Assembly: GCA_016780825.1 (NCBI GenBank)
Contig: JADHLF010000032.1
Coordinates: 1-30,311 of the forward strand
DNA length: 30,311 bases
From: Planktomarina sp.
Lineage (GTDB): Bacteria > Pseudomonadota > Alphaproteobacteria > Rhodobacterales > Rhodobacteraceae
Direction of reading: 5' to 3'
The position numbers and the translations under genes are program-made. Shown piece by piece: positions 8,930-18,234 of this stretch (position 1 is the first letter of the stretch; each line of letters opens with the position of its first letter). The notes beneath the pieces were generated by a model. The model was not told where the DNA came from. It did not search any database and saw only the letters and a list, made by a program, of their open reading frames with translations.

Positions 8930-9424
8930 ATGAATGACATTCTCATCCACCCCCTAACCCAAGACGCTTTTGCGCCCTATGGTGATATTCTCACGCTGAA
9001 ATCCGCGCCCGACAAGCTCATCAATCAAGGGCTTTGTGGGCGGCACCATGATTTGGCTTTGATGGATTTTGGTCCGGACGGCCGGGCGGGAATCAGCCTA
9101 TTTGACGCCACACCGCGCAGCCTGCCCTATGTTTTAGAGCTGGTGGAGCGGCATCCAGAGGGCTCGCAAGCCTTTATCCCCATGACCCAAAATCCTTTTT
9201 TGGTGATTGTGGCTCCTGATGTCAACGGCGTTCCCGGCCGCCCCTTGGCCTTTCGCACAGAGGCTGGACAGGGTATAAATTTTCACCGCAATATCTGGCA
9301 TGGTGTATTAACCCCCCTATTCGCCCCCGGTCTATTTGCGGTCGTTGATCGGATAGGCAATAGCGCAAATTTAGAAGAATACTGGTATGAAATACCCTTC
9401 ACCGTCTCAGGAGATGTGACATGA
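8930..9424 (+). CDS. allA: Ureidoglycolate lyase family protein
   Basis: A 164-residue protein of the AllA/ureidoglycolate lyase family, which converts ureidoglycolate to glyoxylate and urea in purine (allantoin) breakdown. The cupin-like pattern typical of AllA is visible: IHPLTQDAFAPYGDIL at the N-terminus, ISLFDATPRSLPYVLELVERHP, SQAFIPM, the FLVIVAP strand, and INFHRNIWHGVLTPL near the C-terminus. The length matches the family (about 160). The gene shares an ATGA overlap with the aminotransferase downstream, so the two form one unit. No other allantoin genes are visible. The upstream ribosome binding site is weak (AAAGG). The family call is good; the substrate in this context is less sure. 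Confidence 0.88.
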   Translation: MNDILIHPLTQDAFAPYGDILTLKSAPDKLINQGLCGRHHDLALMDFGPDGRAGISLFDATPRSLPYVLELVERHPEGSQAFIPMTQNPFLVIVAPDVNGVPGRPLAFRTEAGQGINFHRNIWHGVLTPLFAPGLFAVVDRIGNSANLEEYWYEIPFTVSGDVT

Positions 9425-10773
9425 AAGACGTTCAAGAGCTCAAAGACCTAAACGCAAAGCAAATATGGCACCCGATGGGTCATCCGGGCGATTTACAGGC
9501 CAATGCTCCCACCATCATTGATCGTGCCGAAGGCATTCGCATCACTGATATTGACGGCCATGAAGCCATTGACGCCGTCGGCGGCCTCTGGTGCGCCAAT
9601 CTCGGCTATTCCAACGAGGTGGTGAAACAGGCCATCTCAGACCAACTGTCCCGGCTCCCCTATTATTCCGCCTTCGCCGGCACCAGCAATGCCCCTGCGA
9701 TTGAGGCGGCGGAAACGGTGGTGAATTTCTTCAAACCCGATGGCATGGCACGGGCATTCTTCACCTCTGGCGGCTCTGATTCGGTGGAAACCGCCCTGCG
9801 GTTGTCGCGCCAGTATCATCGCTTGCGCGGTCAGCCTCAGCGGATCAAATTTCTCAGCCTTAAGAAAGGCTATCACGGCACGCATTTTGGCGGCGCCTCG
9901 GTAAATGGCAACGCGCGGTTCCGCACGGCCTATGAGCCCTTGCTGCCAGGCTGTTATCACCTGCCCTCGCCCTATAGCTATCGCAACCCGTTCAATGAAA
10001 GCGATCCGGCAAAATTGGCGCAATTGGTGGCTCAAACCATGGAAGATGAGATCTTGTTTCAAGATCCTTCCACCATCGCCGCTTTCATCCTTGAGCCGAT
10101 CCAAGGCGCAGGCGGGGTGATCGTCTATCATGAAAGCTTCATGAAGCTGGCCCGCGATATTTGCGACAAATATGGCATCTTGATGATTTCCGATGAGGTG
10201 ATCACGGGCTTCGGTCGTACGGGCGATTGGTCAGGCGCGCGTCATTGGGGCGTGCAACCTGATATGATGACCACGGCCAAGGGCATCACCTCCGCCTATT
10301 TCCCGGTTGGAGCCACGTTGCTGAATGCCAAAGTCGCCGAGACCTTTGAAAGCGATCAATCCGGAGAGGGTGGAATTTTCCACGGCTATACCTACTCGGC
10401 CCATCCCGTGGGCATGGCGGCGGTCAATGCCTGTTTGAGCGAGACCCTGCGTTTGGATCTCAAGAGCAACGCCGCAGCCCGCGGCACCCAGCTTTATAAC
10501 GGATTAAAGACGCTGCAAGAGGAGTTTGATGTTATCGGCGATGTGCGCGGCGGACATGGGTTGATGGCCGCGATTGAGCTGGTCTCTGATCGGGGTACAA
10601 AAACGCCGATGGACATGCCCAGCCTTAAACGCGCCCATAAAGCCTGCTACCAATCGGGCACGATGGTGCGCATGGGCGGCAACAATCTATTGATGTCTCC
10701 CCCCCTGACACTGACAGAGGCAGATGTGTCAAAAATCTTGGATGATCTTCGCGTGGGACTCAAAGCCATTTAA
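9421..10773 (+). CDS. Class III PLP-dependent aminotransferase
   Basis: A 450-residue fold-type I, class III aminotransferase of the omega-amino acid:pyruvate or putrescine aminotransferase type. Visible landmarks are IWHPMGHPGDLQ at the N-terminus, FFTSGGSDSVETALRLSRQ (PLP phosphate region), KKGYHGTHFGGAS, the ISDEVITGFGRTG block with the cofactor Asp at about 258, and MTTAKGITSAYFPVGA with the PLP-binding Lys at about 287. Such enzymes move a terminal amino group from a diamine, beta-alanine, taurine or similar donor to pyruvate or another keto acid; the donor here cannot be read from sequence. AGGAG at 9409-9413 and an ATGA overlap with allA fix the start. Glyoxylate from AllA could be the amino acceptor; that is inference. 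Confidence 0.92.
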   Translation: MKDVQELKDLNAKQIWHPMGHPGDLQANAPTIIDRAEGIRITDIDGHEAIDAVGGLWCANLGYSNEVVKQAISDQLSRLPYYSAFAGTSNAPAIEAAETVVNFFKPDGMARAFFTSGGSDSVETALRLSRQYHRLRGQPQRIKFLSLKKGYHGTHFGGASVNGNARFRTAYEPLLPGCYHLPSPYSYRNPFNESDPAKLAQLVAQTMEDEILFQDPSTIAAFILEPIQGAGGVIVYHESFMKLARDICDKYGILMISDEVITGFGRTGDWSGARHWGVQPDMMTTAKGITSAYFPVGATLLNAKVAETFESDQSGEGGIFHGYTYSAHPVGMAAVNACLSETLRLDLKSNAAARGTQLYNGLKTLQEEFDVIGDVRGGHGLMAAIELVSDRGTKTPMDMPSLKRAHKACYQSGTMVRMGGNNLLMSPPLTLTEADVSKILDDLRVGLKAI

Positions 10774-10786
10774 AAGAACGAGGCCA

Positions 10787-10813
10787 GCGAGACGGCTTAA
10801 AACGCCGTCTCGC
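10787..10813. terminator. Perfect 10-bp hairpin between convergent genes
   Basis: GCGAGACGGC at 10787-10796 and GCCGTCTCGC at 10804-10813 form a perfect 10-bp stem with a 7-base loop. It lies 13 bases after the aminotransferase stop and about 100 bases before the end of the convergent hydantoinase gene. No clear T-run follows on either strand, so it may act as a bidirectional transcript-end or 3'-protection hairpin rather than a textbook intrinsic terminator. Confidence 0.6.
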
Positions 10814-10917
10814 ATTGGGCCAAATTTCGCCATCATTGCAAACGCCAGCCATGCCTCAACGGCAGTGTTGCGCGAGGACATTAAAGCGATTGGGCCTCAT
10901 AGAGGTCGCAACTGCGA

Positions 10918-13900
10918 TTAATCCGCGCCCCAGCCGCCGCCGCCCGGGGTTGCCAAACCGAAAATGGATCCTGCGGGCAGGTCAATCTCGTCGTTTCCTT
11001 GCAAGGCGATCTTCCGACCATCCGGCAATTCCGCCCAATTCTCACCCGTCGCGCCAGCGCCGCCGCCGGCAGCTCCAAAGGGTGGGATGGTGCGGTGAGA
11101 GCATAGGGTTGTCACGGTCACATCCTTTAAAAATTCCAAGCGCCGCAGCGCCCCATGCCCGCCGCGATAGGCGCCAGCGCCCCCTGATCCCCGCCGTATG
11201 GCAAAGCTGCGCAAGCGCACAGGAAAGCGGCTTTCCAAAATCTCAGGATCTGTCATTTTCGTGTTTGTCATATGGGTTTGCACCGCGTCACAGCCATCAA
11301 ATCCCGGCCCAGCGCCCGTGCCACCGGCGATGGTTTCATAGTTCTGAAACTCTGCATTGCCCCAGACAAAGTTATTCATCGTGCCCTGGCTGCCGGCCAT
11401 AATACCCAGCGCTCCGATGAGGGCGTTGCAGGCCGCTTGGCTGACCTCTGTATTGCCTGCGATCACCGCAGCCGGATAGGCAGGGTTGAGCATCGAGTTT
11501 TCTGGCACGATAATATCCAGTGGCTTAAGACAGCCCTCGTTAAGCGGAATATTTTTACCCACCATCATGCGGAAAACATAGAGCACCACCGCGCGTGAGA
11601 CGGCAAAAGGCGCGTTATAGTTGCCCGGATGCTGCACGCTGGTGCCCGTGAAGTCCACGCAGGCCCGGCCAGAGGCATGATCAATCTTCAGGGTGACTTT
11701 GATCTGTTGGCCGGTGTCCATAGGATAGACAAAGCTTCCGTCCTTAAGACCTGCGATCACTGCGCGCACACTCTGCTCGGCATTGTCTTGCACATGCCCC
11801 ATATAGGCTGCGACCGCCGCCGCCCCATAGCTGTCAACCATGCGCAAGATTTCGCGCCGCCCCGTTTCATTGGCGGCGATTTGCGCCTTAAGATCGGCCA
11901 TATTTTGCGAAATATTGCGACAGGGATATCGACCCGATGACAAGACCTCGATGGCCGCGCGCTCACATAGGGTTCCGGAGCGGACCAATTGCACATTGTC
12001 AATCAAAACCCCCTCTTCCTCGATGTGCTGGCTGTCTGGCGGCGCGGATCCTGGCGTGCGACCACCAATATCCGCATGATGCCCCCGCGAGCCGAGCCAA
12101 TAGGCCGGTTTGCCCGCGACAAAAACCGGCGTGACAACGGTGACATCTGGCAAATGCGTGCCGCCGTTATAGGGCGAGTTCAGCATGAAGGCATCGCCCT
12201 CTTCAATCGACGGGTTCTGCTGCATTACGGTTTTGATGCTGTCCGACATTGAGCCCAAATGCACCGGCACATGCGGCGCATTGGCCACCAAATCCCCTTG
12301 ACCGTCAAAGATCGCGCAGGAAAAATCAAAGCGCTCTTTGATATTCACCGACCAGCTCGTGTTGGCCAATGTGGCGCCCATTTGATCTGCGATAGACATA
12401 AAGCGGTTTGACATCACCTCCAAAAGGATGGGATCGGCCTTGGTGCTGGCCAGATCGCGGGGCGTGCGGGCCACATGCTCCAAGATCAAATTCCCAAGCG
12501 CATCTTGCCGCGCTTGCCAGCCCGGCTCCACCACATTGGTCCCGGTCGGTTCAATAATTATGGCCGGCCCCGAGATCACCTGATCCTGACGCAAACGACC
12601 GCGGTCATAGACTTGGGTCTCGTGCCAAGTTTTGCGATACAGCCGGCTTTCACCAATAGGCGCACCCGCGCCAAAGCTCTGGGCTGGGGTCGCCGCGTGG
12701 GTCATCTCGCCAATCGCCTCAACGCTGAGCATCTCATATTGCAACTTGCGATCGGGCGAGGCGAAGCCAAAGCGCGCCATATGCGCGGCCTCAAAATCCT
12801 GGGCCATCTGTTGGTGCGTGCCATAGGCGACGCCCAAAGATTGGTGAGAACCCTCATAGCGCAGATGCGCCGTGATTTCGAGCCGCGGATCGGTGATACC
12901 TTGGCTCAGCAATTCGTCGCGTGCCGCCGCTTTTAATGATGCCAACCGAGCCGCCACCTGATCCTCATCCGATAAATCGCAGTCCAACTGCCCCTCCCGC
13001 AGGCACCGCACATCGGCCAGCCCCATGCCATACGCTGAGAGAACGCCCGCAAACGGATGGACCATCACCCGAGACATACCCAGCGCTTCAGCGACCAGAC
13101 AGGCATGCTGCCCTCCAGCCCCACCAAAGCTCTGAAGCGTATAGGACGTGATATCATGGCCACGCTCTACGCTGATTTTCTTGATCGCATTGGCCATATT
13201 CTGCACGGCGATGTCCAAAAAGCCCTGCGCCATATCTTCCGCAGTGCCCTCCAAACCATGCTGTGCCGCCAAGGCCTCGATCCGCCCGACGGCCGCCTCG
13301 GCCTCCAAAGGCAATGTGCCGCAGGCGCCAAAAACAGCCGGAAAATAATCCGCCGACAGAGCGCCCAAGATCACATTGCAATCGGTCACGGTCAAAGGCC
13401 CGCCCCGGCGGTAGCTGGCCGGGCCAGGATCGGCGCCGGCGCTTTCCGGTCCCACTTGGAACCGACCGTCGCGGTAACTGCAAATCGAGCCGCCACCGGC
13501 CGCCACAGTATGGATATCCATCATCGGTGCCCGCATCCGCACGCCGGCCACTTCGGTCTCAAAACTACGCTCAAATTTGCCTGCAAAATGACTGACATCG
13601 GTGGAGGTGCCGCCCATGTCAAAGCCAATCAGCTGATCAAATCCTGCTTTTTGGCCGGTTTGCACCATACCGACAATCCCCCCTGCGGGACCAGATAGGA
13701 TGGCATCTTTGCCTTGGAATTTGCGCGCATCCGTGAGCCCACCGTTTGACTGCATAAACATCAATGCCTTGCAATTTCCCCCGACATTCAAAGCCCCCGC
13801 CACCTGATCGACATAGCGCCGTAAGATCGGAGAGAGATAGGCGTCGACCACGGTGGTATCACCACGCCCAACCAGTTTGGCCAGGCCAGAGACCTCATGG

Positions 13901-14463
13901 GAGGTTGAGACTTGCGAAAAGCCGAGCTCGGTGGCCATCTGTGCCAATTGCTGCTCATGCACCGGATTCAGATAGGCATGCAGCAGCGCAATTGCGATGG
14001 ACTCGATCCCCGCTGCACGGGCCGCCTCCATTTCGGCGCGCGCGCAGGACAGATCCAAGGGTGTTAAAACTGCACCTGTCGCATCAAGGCGCTCAGACAC
14101 TTCCACAACGGCCTCATAGAGCAATTCTGGGCGCGAAATTTGCATCGCAAACAGATCGGGTCGGGTCTGATACCCGATTTCAAGCAAATCCCCAAACCCC
14201 TCGGTGATCATCAAAAGCACTCTTGCGCCTTTACGTTCCAACAAGGCATTGGTGGCCACAGTTGTGCCCATCTTCACCGCGGCAATATCAGCCTCCTCCA
14301 GCTCGGTATCCGCGAGGATGTGGCGTATTCCAGCGACAGCTGCATCCTTATATTGCTCTGGATTTTCTGACAAAAGCTTGTGACTGTGGAGCGCGCCAGC
14401 GGGATCTTGCGCCACGATATCCGTAAACGTGCCTCCGCGATCGACCCAAAATTCCCATGCCAT
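10918..14463 (-). CDS. Fused HyuA-HyuB hydantoinase / 5-oxoprolinase family protein
   Basis: An 1181-residue ATP-dependent amidohydrolase carrying both halves of the hydantoinase/5-oxoprolinase family in one chain. The HyuA half occupies about residues 1-670 and shows VDRGGTFTDIVA at the N-terminus, KMGTTVATNALLERKG, GPAGGIVGMV and GFDMGGTSTDVS. The HyuB half starts at about residue 675 with DPILLEVMSNRFMSIADQMG and contains LNSPYNGGTHLPDVT and FRRG-type C-terminal glycine-rich sequence. Substrates in this family include 5-oxoproline, hydantoins and N-methylhydantoin; sequence alone does not tell which. The start at 14463 is preferred over the longer frame to 14517 because AAGGAG sits six bases upstream and homology begins with MAWEFWVDRGGTF. 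It converges with the allA-aminotransferase pair, so a link to nitrogen-ring breakdown is plausible but inferred. Confidence 0.93.
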   Translation of the reverse strand: MAWEFWVDRGGTFTDIVAQDPAGALHSHKLLSENPEQYKDAAVAGIRHILADTELEEADIAAVKMGTTVATNALLERKGARVLLMITEGFGDLLEIGYQTRPDLFAMQISRPELLYEAVVEVSERLDATGAVLTPLDLSCARAEMEAARAAGIESIAIALLHAYLNPVHEQQLAQMATELGFSQVSTSHEVSGLAKLVGRGDTTVVDAYLSPILRRYVDQVAGALNVGGNCKALMFMQSNGGLTDARKFQGKDAILSGPAGGIVGMVQTGQKAGFDQLIGFDMGGTSTDVSHFAGKFERSFETEVAGVRMRAPMMDIHTVAAGGGSICSYRDGRFQVGPESAGADPGPASYRRGGPLTVTDCNVILGALSADYFPAVFGACGTLPLEAEAAVGRIEALAAQHGLEGTAEDMAQGFLDIAVQNMANAIKKISVERGHDITSYTLQSFGGAGGQHACLVAEALGMSRVMVHPFAGVLSAYGMGLADVRCLREGQLDCDLSDEDQVAARLASLKAAARDELLSQGITDPRLEITAHLRYEGSHQSLGVAYGTHQQMAQDFEAAHMARFGFASPDRKLQYEMLSVEAIGEMTHAATPAQSFGAGAPIGESRLYRKTWHETQVYDRGRLRQDQVISGPAIIIEPTGTNVVEPGWQARQDALGNLILEHVARTPRDLASTKADPILLEVMSNRFMSIADQMGATLANTSWSVNIKERFDFSCAIFDGQGDLVANAPHVPVHLGSMSDSIKTVMQQNPSIEEGDAFMLNSPYNGGTHLPDVTVVTPVFVAGKPAYWLGSRGHHADIGGRTPGSAPPDSQHIEEEGVLIDNVQLVRSGTLCERAAIEVLSSGRYPCRNISQNMADLKAQIAANETGRREILRMVDSYGAAAVAAYMGHVQDNAEQSVRAVIAGLKDGSFVYPMDTGQQIKVTLKIDHASGRACVDFTGTSVQHPGNYNAPFAVSRAVVLYVFRMMVGKNIPLNEGCLKPLDIIVPENSMLNPAYPAAVIAGNTEVSQAACNALIGALGIMAGSQGTMNNFVWGNAEFQNYETIAGGTGAGPGFDGCDAVQTHMTNTKMTDPEILESRFPVRLRSFAIRRGSGGAGAYRGGHGALRRLEFLKDVTVTTLCSHRTIPPFGAAGGGAGATGENWAELPDGRKIALQGNDEIDLPAGSIFGLATPGGGGWGAD

Positions 14464-14642
14464 TGTCTGCTCCTTCTGTCTGTCTTGCACAAAGGCTGCA
14501 AACGCCCCTCGGGTCAAGAGGAGGATCCCTGAAATGCAGCCGCTTCGATTTCACATAAATTGTTCACACTTGAATCCAGAGAGTAAGCTATCATTAATTT
14601 TTACCTGTGAGAAAGCTCCCAAGTGCATTTTGGAGACCTGTT
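14464..14642. other. Intergenic region between divergent genes
   Basis: This 179-base stretch separates the hydantoinase gene (minus) from the RTX gene (plus), so it must hold the promoters for both or an upstream leader. Two TTCACA copies occur at 14550-14555 and 14563-14568, and TTCA-CACT-TGAA at 14563-14574 is a small inverted repeat that could be a regulator site. No convincing sigma-70 promoter pair was recognised. GGAG at 14632-14635 is the likely ribosome binding site of the RTX gene. Confidence 0.3.
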
Positions 14643-16448
14643 GTGGGAAGCTTTCAGTTTAATGGGGCAATTTCAGGATCTATCCTGAACACTCCTCTTG
14701 GGGATGCGCAATTTTACCAACAAAATGGGCAGGTTACCCTGGCCAGCGATGGTGGGCAGGGCGTTGTGACGCTCACAACCGCCACCAATCAAACCGCCAC
14801 CCTTGCCCACAGCGTGCCAATAGGTGCCAATGCTCCATCCCAAAATGTGACCCTTGGCGGGCGCGTGATCACAGTGTCAGATCGGGATTTAGCCGCGGTC
14901 CTGAACAGCAGATCCGACAGTTCTTTAACATTGCATTCGGGCAATTCAGGTCGATATTCAGATCGCATTGAGGCGGTGCATGTGCAGACTGGCAACGCTA
15001 ACCTTATGGTGCTCGCAGACAGCAGCGGCAATGGGCTGGCCACCTTTCAAATCGCCAGCGATGGGACGATGGTTGAGCAAAACCAATTGGCCGCCCAGCA
15101 GGCCGCATTCACCGACCAAATTTCCGCCCTGAGCGTCATGACCGTTGGGGGCAAGAGCTTCGTTCTGGCCGCCTCTGCCAGCAATCGTAGCATCACCGCC
15201 TATGCTGTCTCCGCCAACGGCACCTTATCGCCCACCTCCACTTTGGGCGCACAGCAATTTTTGCCCATTGCCACACCACAGGATATGGCCACGGTCTCAT
15301 TCCAAGGGCAAAACTACGTTGTTCTGGCCAGTGCGGGCACGGGATCTTTAACCGTCCTGACGCTCGATTCTACGGGTGTCCTGTCGCCGGTAGATCAGGT
15401 GACAGACAGTCTCAATACGCGGTTCCAAGGGGCTCTGGTTCTGGAGACCTTCACCCATCAAGGAAATGCCTATGTCATCGCGGCGGGGCAAGACAACGGC
15501 TTGCCTTTGTTTCGGTTTTTGCCAGATGTTCAGCTTGTCCACCTTGACACCATCGCCGATCAACTCAACACGCCGATCAACAGCATTACAGATATCTATG
15601 TCGACATTATCGGCGGTGATGTTCAATTGTTCACAGTCTCAGGCTCGGAGGCGGGCATAGGTCACTTTACCCTCAGCCTGAGCACAACTTCCAGCGCACA
15701 GGCCGATGTTTTATTTGCGCAGGATACAGGGCAAGCCCTCAATGGCGGCGCAGGAGATGACCTGCTGCGCGATGGGGCGGGCGTGGATCAACTCACAGGC
15801 GGAACTGGCGCAGACACATTCATGTTGATTGGGGATGGTGGCACCGATCACATTACCGATTTTGAGCTTGGGCAGGATCGCTTGGACCTGTCCCATTGGG
15901 CCGGCTTCACCCATGTCCAACAATTGACCGTGACCAGCACAACGACCGGCGCAATTTTAAGTTTCAACAACGAACAGCTTGTGGTGGACAGCGCCAATGG
16001 CCTTAGCCTGTCTGCCACAGATTTCACCAACGCCAATGTCATCGCCCTGCCGCAAACGGACCTCAGCGCCACCCTCGCGGCCGAAACAAATTTTACCGTT
16101 TCGCACCAAGCCCTCATCACCAGCCTGACAGGTCAGCAAAATTGGATGGTGCAAACCCACACAGCGGCGGCGGTAGATGCCGCACAGCAAAGGGCAGGCC
16201 AAACGGCAGCCGCAGCCAGCAGTGACAGCTTTGTTTTTGTCCCCCAAGGCACGCCGCTTGTCACAGAGCTTGAGGCCACGTTAGATACGCTCGCGTTGCA
16301 GAACATCCAGGCCCAGCTCGATGATGCCCCTGGCCAATCGCCCACAACTGGCCTCTCTCAAACCACCCTAATCAGCGCCGCCGCAGATTTTCGTAGCGCA
16401 CATTATAACGCCTCTGACACCGATGAGTTTGTGTTTTTTCAGAGCTAA
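14643..16448 (+). CDS. RTX calcium-binding protein with propeller-like repeats, probably secreted by a type I system
   Basis: About 601 residues with no N-terminal signal peptide. Residues roughly 117-350 hold five related segments spaced about 50 residues apart (FVLAASASNRSITAYAVSAN, YVVLASAGTGSLTVLTLDS and similar), which resemble blades of a beta-propeller. Two RTX-type glycine-rich nonapeptides follow at about 366-392 (LNGGAGDDLL, LTGGTGADTF). After them comes DHITDFELGQDRLDLS, typical of the serralysin-type C-terminal domain. A further 170 residues end in DEFVFFQS, a hydrophobic tail compatible with type I export. The start GTG at 14643 has GGAG seven bases upstream; an upstream GTG at 14607 has no ribosome binding site. 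No catalytic motif was recognised. Function unknown; a surface or secreted Ca-binding protein is likely. No transporter genes are adjacent. Confidence 0.82.
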   Translation: MGSFQFNGAISGSILNTPLGDAQFYQQNGQVTLASDGGQGVVTLTTATNQTATLAHSVPIGANAPSQNVTLGGRVITVSDRDLAAVLNSRSDSSLTLHSGNSGRYSDRIEAVHVQTGNANLMVLADSSGNGLATFQIASDGTMVEQNQLAAQQAAFTDQISALSVMTVGGKSFVLAASASNRSITAYAVSANGTLSPTSTLGAQQFLPIATPQDMATVSFQGQNYVVLASAGTGSLTVLTLDSTGVLSPVDQVTDSLNTRFQGALVLETFTHQGNAYVIAAGQDNGLPLFRFLPDVQLVHLDTIADQLNTPINSITDIYVDIIGGDVQLFTVSGSEAGIGHFTLSLSTTSSAQADVLFAQDTGQALNGGAGDDLLRDGAGVDQLTGGTGADTFMLIGDGGTDHITDFELGQDRLDLSHWAGFTHVQQLTVTSTTTGAILSFNNEQLVVDSANGLSLSATDFTNANVIALPQTDLSATLAAETNFTVSHQALITSLTGQQNWMVQTHTAAAVDAAQQRAGQTAAAASSDSFVFVPQGTPLVTELEATLDTLALQNIQAQLDDAPGQSPTTGLSQTTLISAAADFRSAHYNASDTDEFVFFQS

Positions 16449-16466
16449 AAATCGCTTGCGAGGATC

Positions 16467-17141
16467 CTAAATCGCCGCACGGATTGCGCGTATGTTCTCG
16501 CCATATACTGCGGGACTTGACACTGAGCCGCCTTTAAAAACAGCCGATCCTGCCACCAAGACATCAGCGCCCGCACGAATCAAACCCGGCGCGGTCAACG
16601 GGGTCACACCGCCGTCAATCTCAATATGGATGGGTCGGTCACCAATCATCGCCCGCAATTGCGCCACCTTCGCTTCCAATGGGATAAACGACTGCCCCCC
16701 GAAGCCAGGATTCACAGTCATCACACAGACCAAATCCGTAAGATCAAGCAGATGCTCAACCGCATTGACCGGCGTGCCAGGATTGAGCGCCACGCCAGCC
16801 TTTGCACCATTGGCTCGGATCGCTTGCAAGCTGCGGTGAATATGCGCGCCTGCTTCAACATGAGCGGTAATGACATCCGCACCGGCCTCGGCAAATGCTT
16901 CGATATAAGGATCAACGGGAGCAATCATCAAATGCACATCCATCACCGTTTTGATATGCGGCCGGATCGCCGCACAGGTTGCGGGGCCAAATGTGATATT
17001 GGGCACAAAATGCCCATCCATTACGTCAACATGAATCCAATCGGCGCCTTCTGCCTCAACACAGCGGATTTCTTCTCCAAAGTTGGCAAAATCCGCGGAG
17101 AGGATCGAGGGTGCAATTTTTACAGATCGGTCGAAAGACAT
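16467..17141 (-). CDS. rpe: Ribulose-phosphate 3-epimerase
   Basis: A 224-residue TIM-barrel enzyme that interconverts ribulose 5-phosphate and xylulose 5-phosphate in the pentose phosphate and Calvin pathways. Diagnostic motifs are APSILSADFANFG, WIHVDVMDGHFVPNITFGP with metal-binding His and catalytic Asp, VMDVHLM, CVMTVNPGFGGQSF and IEIDGGV with the second catalytic Asp. Length and motif order are typical. AAGGTGAG upstream of the ATG serves as ribosome binding site. The gene runs against the RTX gene with only 18 bases between their ends, and diverges from deoC. Confidence 0.96.
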   Translation of the reverse strand: MSFDRSVKIAPSILSADFANFGEEIRCVEAEGADWIHVDVMDGHFVPNITFGPATCAAIRPHIKTVMDVHLMIAPVDPYIEAFAEAGADVITAHVEAGAHIHRSLQAIRANGAKAGVALNPGTPVNAVEHLLDLTDLVCVMTVNPGFGGQSFIPLEAKVAQLRAMIGDRPIHIEIDGGVTPLTAPGLIRAGADVLVAGSAVFKGGSVSSPAVYGENIRAIRAAI

Positions 17142-17243
17142 GGGCTCACCTTTATATCGTTTCGCAGCAATTATCGTGGCAAGAGGCGATTGTCACGCGC
17201 TAGAATGCTTGAATTGCACCGCAATCCCATGCACACAAGCGTT

Positions 17244-18230
17244 ATGGAACACATTACGACGACAGTGACGCAGTTGCCTCTGACACTTGAGCCGCGCAAT
17301 CCGGGATTGCCGCTTGATTTGGATTGGGCCCTTTCCGTTCAGGCCAATACCTCCGCCATTGAAAGGCGCTGCGCCAGCCTGCCGGGACGGCGCTCTGTCA
17401 AAAAAGAGTATCAAGCCGCTTGGCTCGCGCGGGCAATCAGCTGCATTGATCTTACCACCCTATCGGGCGATGATACTGTGGGCCGGGTCAAACGCCTCTG
17501 CGCCAAAGCCCGCCAGCCAGTACGGCAAGATATTTTGCAACAGATCGGCCTACCGCATCTGACCACCGGAGCGGTCTGCGTTTACCATGATATGATTGAG
17601 ACCGCAGTGACCGCATTGCAGGGCAGCGGCATTCCCGTGGCCGCCGTCAGTACCGGCTTTCCCGCGGGCCTATCGCCGTTGCATCTTCGAATTGAGGAGA
17701 TCCGCGAGAGTGTCAAAGCTGGGGCCTCTGAAATTGACATCGTCATCTCTCGCCGCCATGTTTTGACGCAAAATTGGCAAGCACTCTATGATGAAATGGC
17801 CGCCTTTAGATCTGCCTGCGGTGACGCGCATGTGAAGGCAATTCTTGCCACAGGTGAGCTTGGCAGCCTGCGCAATGTTGGACGCGCCAGTTTAATCTGC
17901 ATGATGGCCGGTGCTGATTTCATCAAAACCTCGACCGGCAAGGAAAGCGTAAACGCGACCCTGCCGGTGACTTTGGTCATGCTGCGCGCCATCCGTGCCT
18001 ATTATAATCGCACAGGTTTTCGGGTCGGCTATAAACCCGCGGGTGGGATCTCAAAGGCAAAAGACGCCATCACCTATCTGGCTTTGATCAAAGAGGAACT
18101 GGGCGACCGCTGGTTGCGCCCGGATCTGTTTCGTTTTGGCGCCTCCTCTCTGCTGGGTGATATTGAACGGCAGCTCGAGCATCACCTCACTGGCGGATAC
18201 TCTGCCAATCACCGTCACCCGATTGGATAA
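17244..18230 (+). CDS. deoC: Deoxyribose-phosphate aldolase
   Basis: This class I aldolase cleaves 2-deoxyribose 5-phosphate to acetaldehyde and glyceraldehyde 3-phosphate in nucleoside breakdown. From the chosen start it has 328 residues, longer than the about 250 of E. coli DeoC because of an N-terminal extension of about 60 residues. Motifs are CIDLTTLSGDDT, VCVYHDMI, AVSTGFPAGLS, ASEIDIVISRR with the conserved Asp, FIKTSTGK with the Schiff-base Lys at about 228, and GYKPAGGIS with the second Lys at about 264. The frame is open far upstream over rpe, but that part is antisense to rpe. ATGs at 17229 and 17244 are both possible and neither has a clear Shine-Dalgarno sequence, so the exact start is uncertain. 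It ends four bases before the ALDH16 gene. Confidence 0.92.
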   Translation: MEHITTTVTQLPLTLEPRNPGLPLDLDWALSVQANTSAIERRCASLPGRRSVKKEYQAAWLARAISCIDLTTLSGDDTVGRVKRLCAKARQPVRQDILQQIGLPHLTTGAVCVYHDMIETAVTALQGSGIPVAAVSTGFPAGLSPLHLRIEEIRESVKAGASEIDIVISRRHVLTQNWQALYDEMAAFRSACGDAHVKAILATGELGSLRNVGRASLICMMAGADFIKTSTGKESVNATLPVTLVMLRAIRAYYNRTGFRVGYKPAGGISKAKDAITYLALIKEELGDRWLRPDLFRFGASSLLGDIERQLEHHLTGGYSANHRHPIG

Positions 18231-18234
18231 TCTG

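Noticed and set aside
14463..14517. Longer N-terminus for the hydantoinase gene
   Set aside because: The 18 extra residues have no homology, while AAGGAG sits at the ideal distance before ATG 14463.
16626..17243. Upstream extension of the deoC frame
   Set aside because: This part lies antisense to rpe and has no homology to aldolases; the real start is near 17229-17244.
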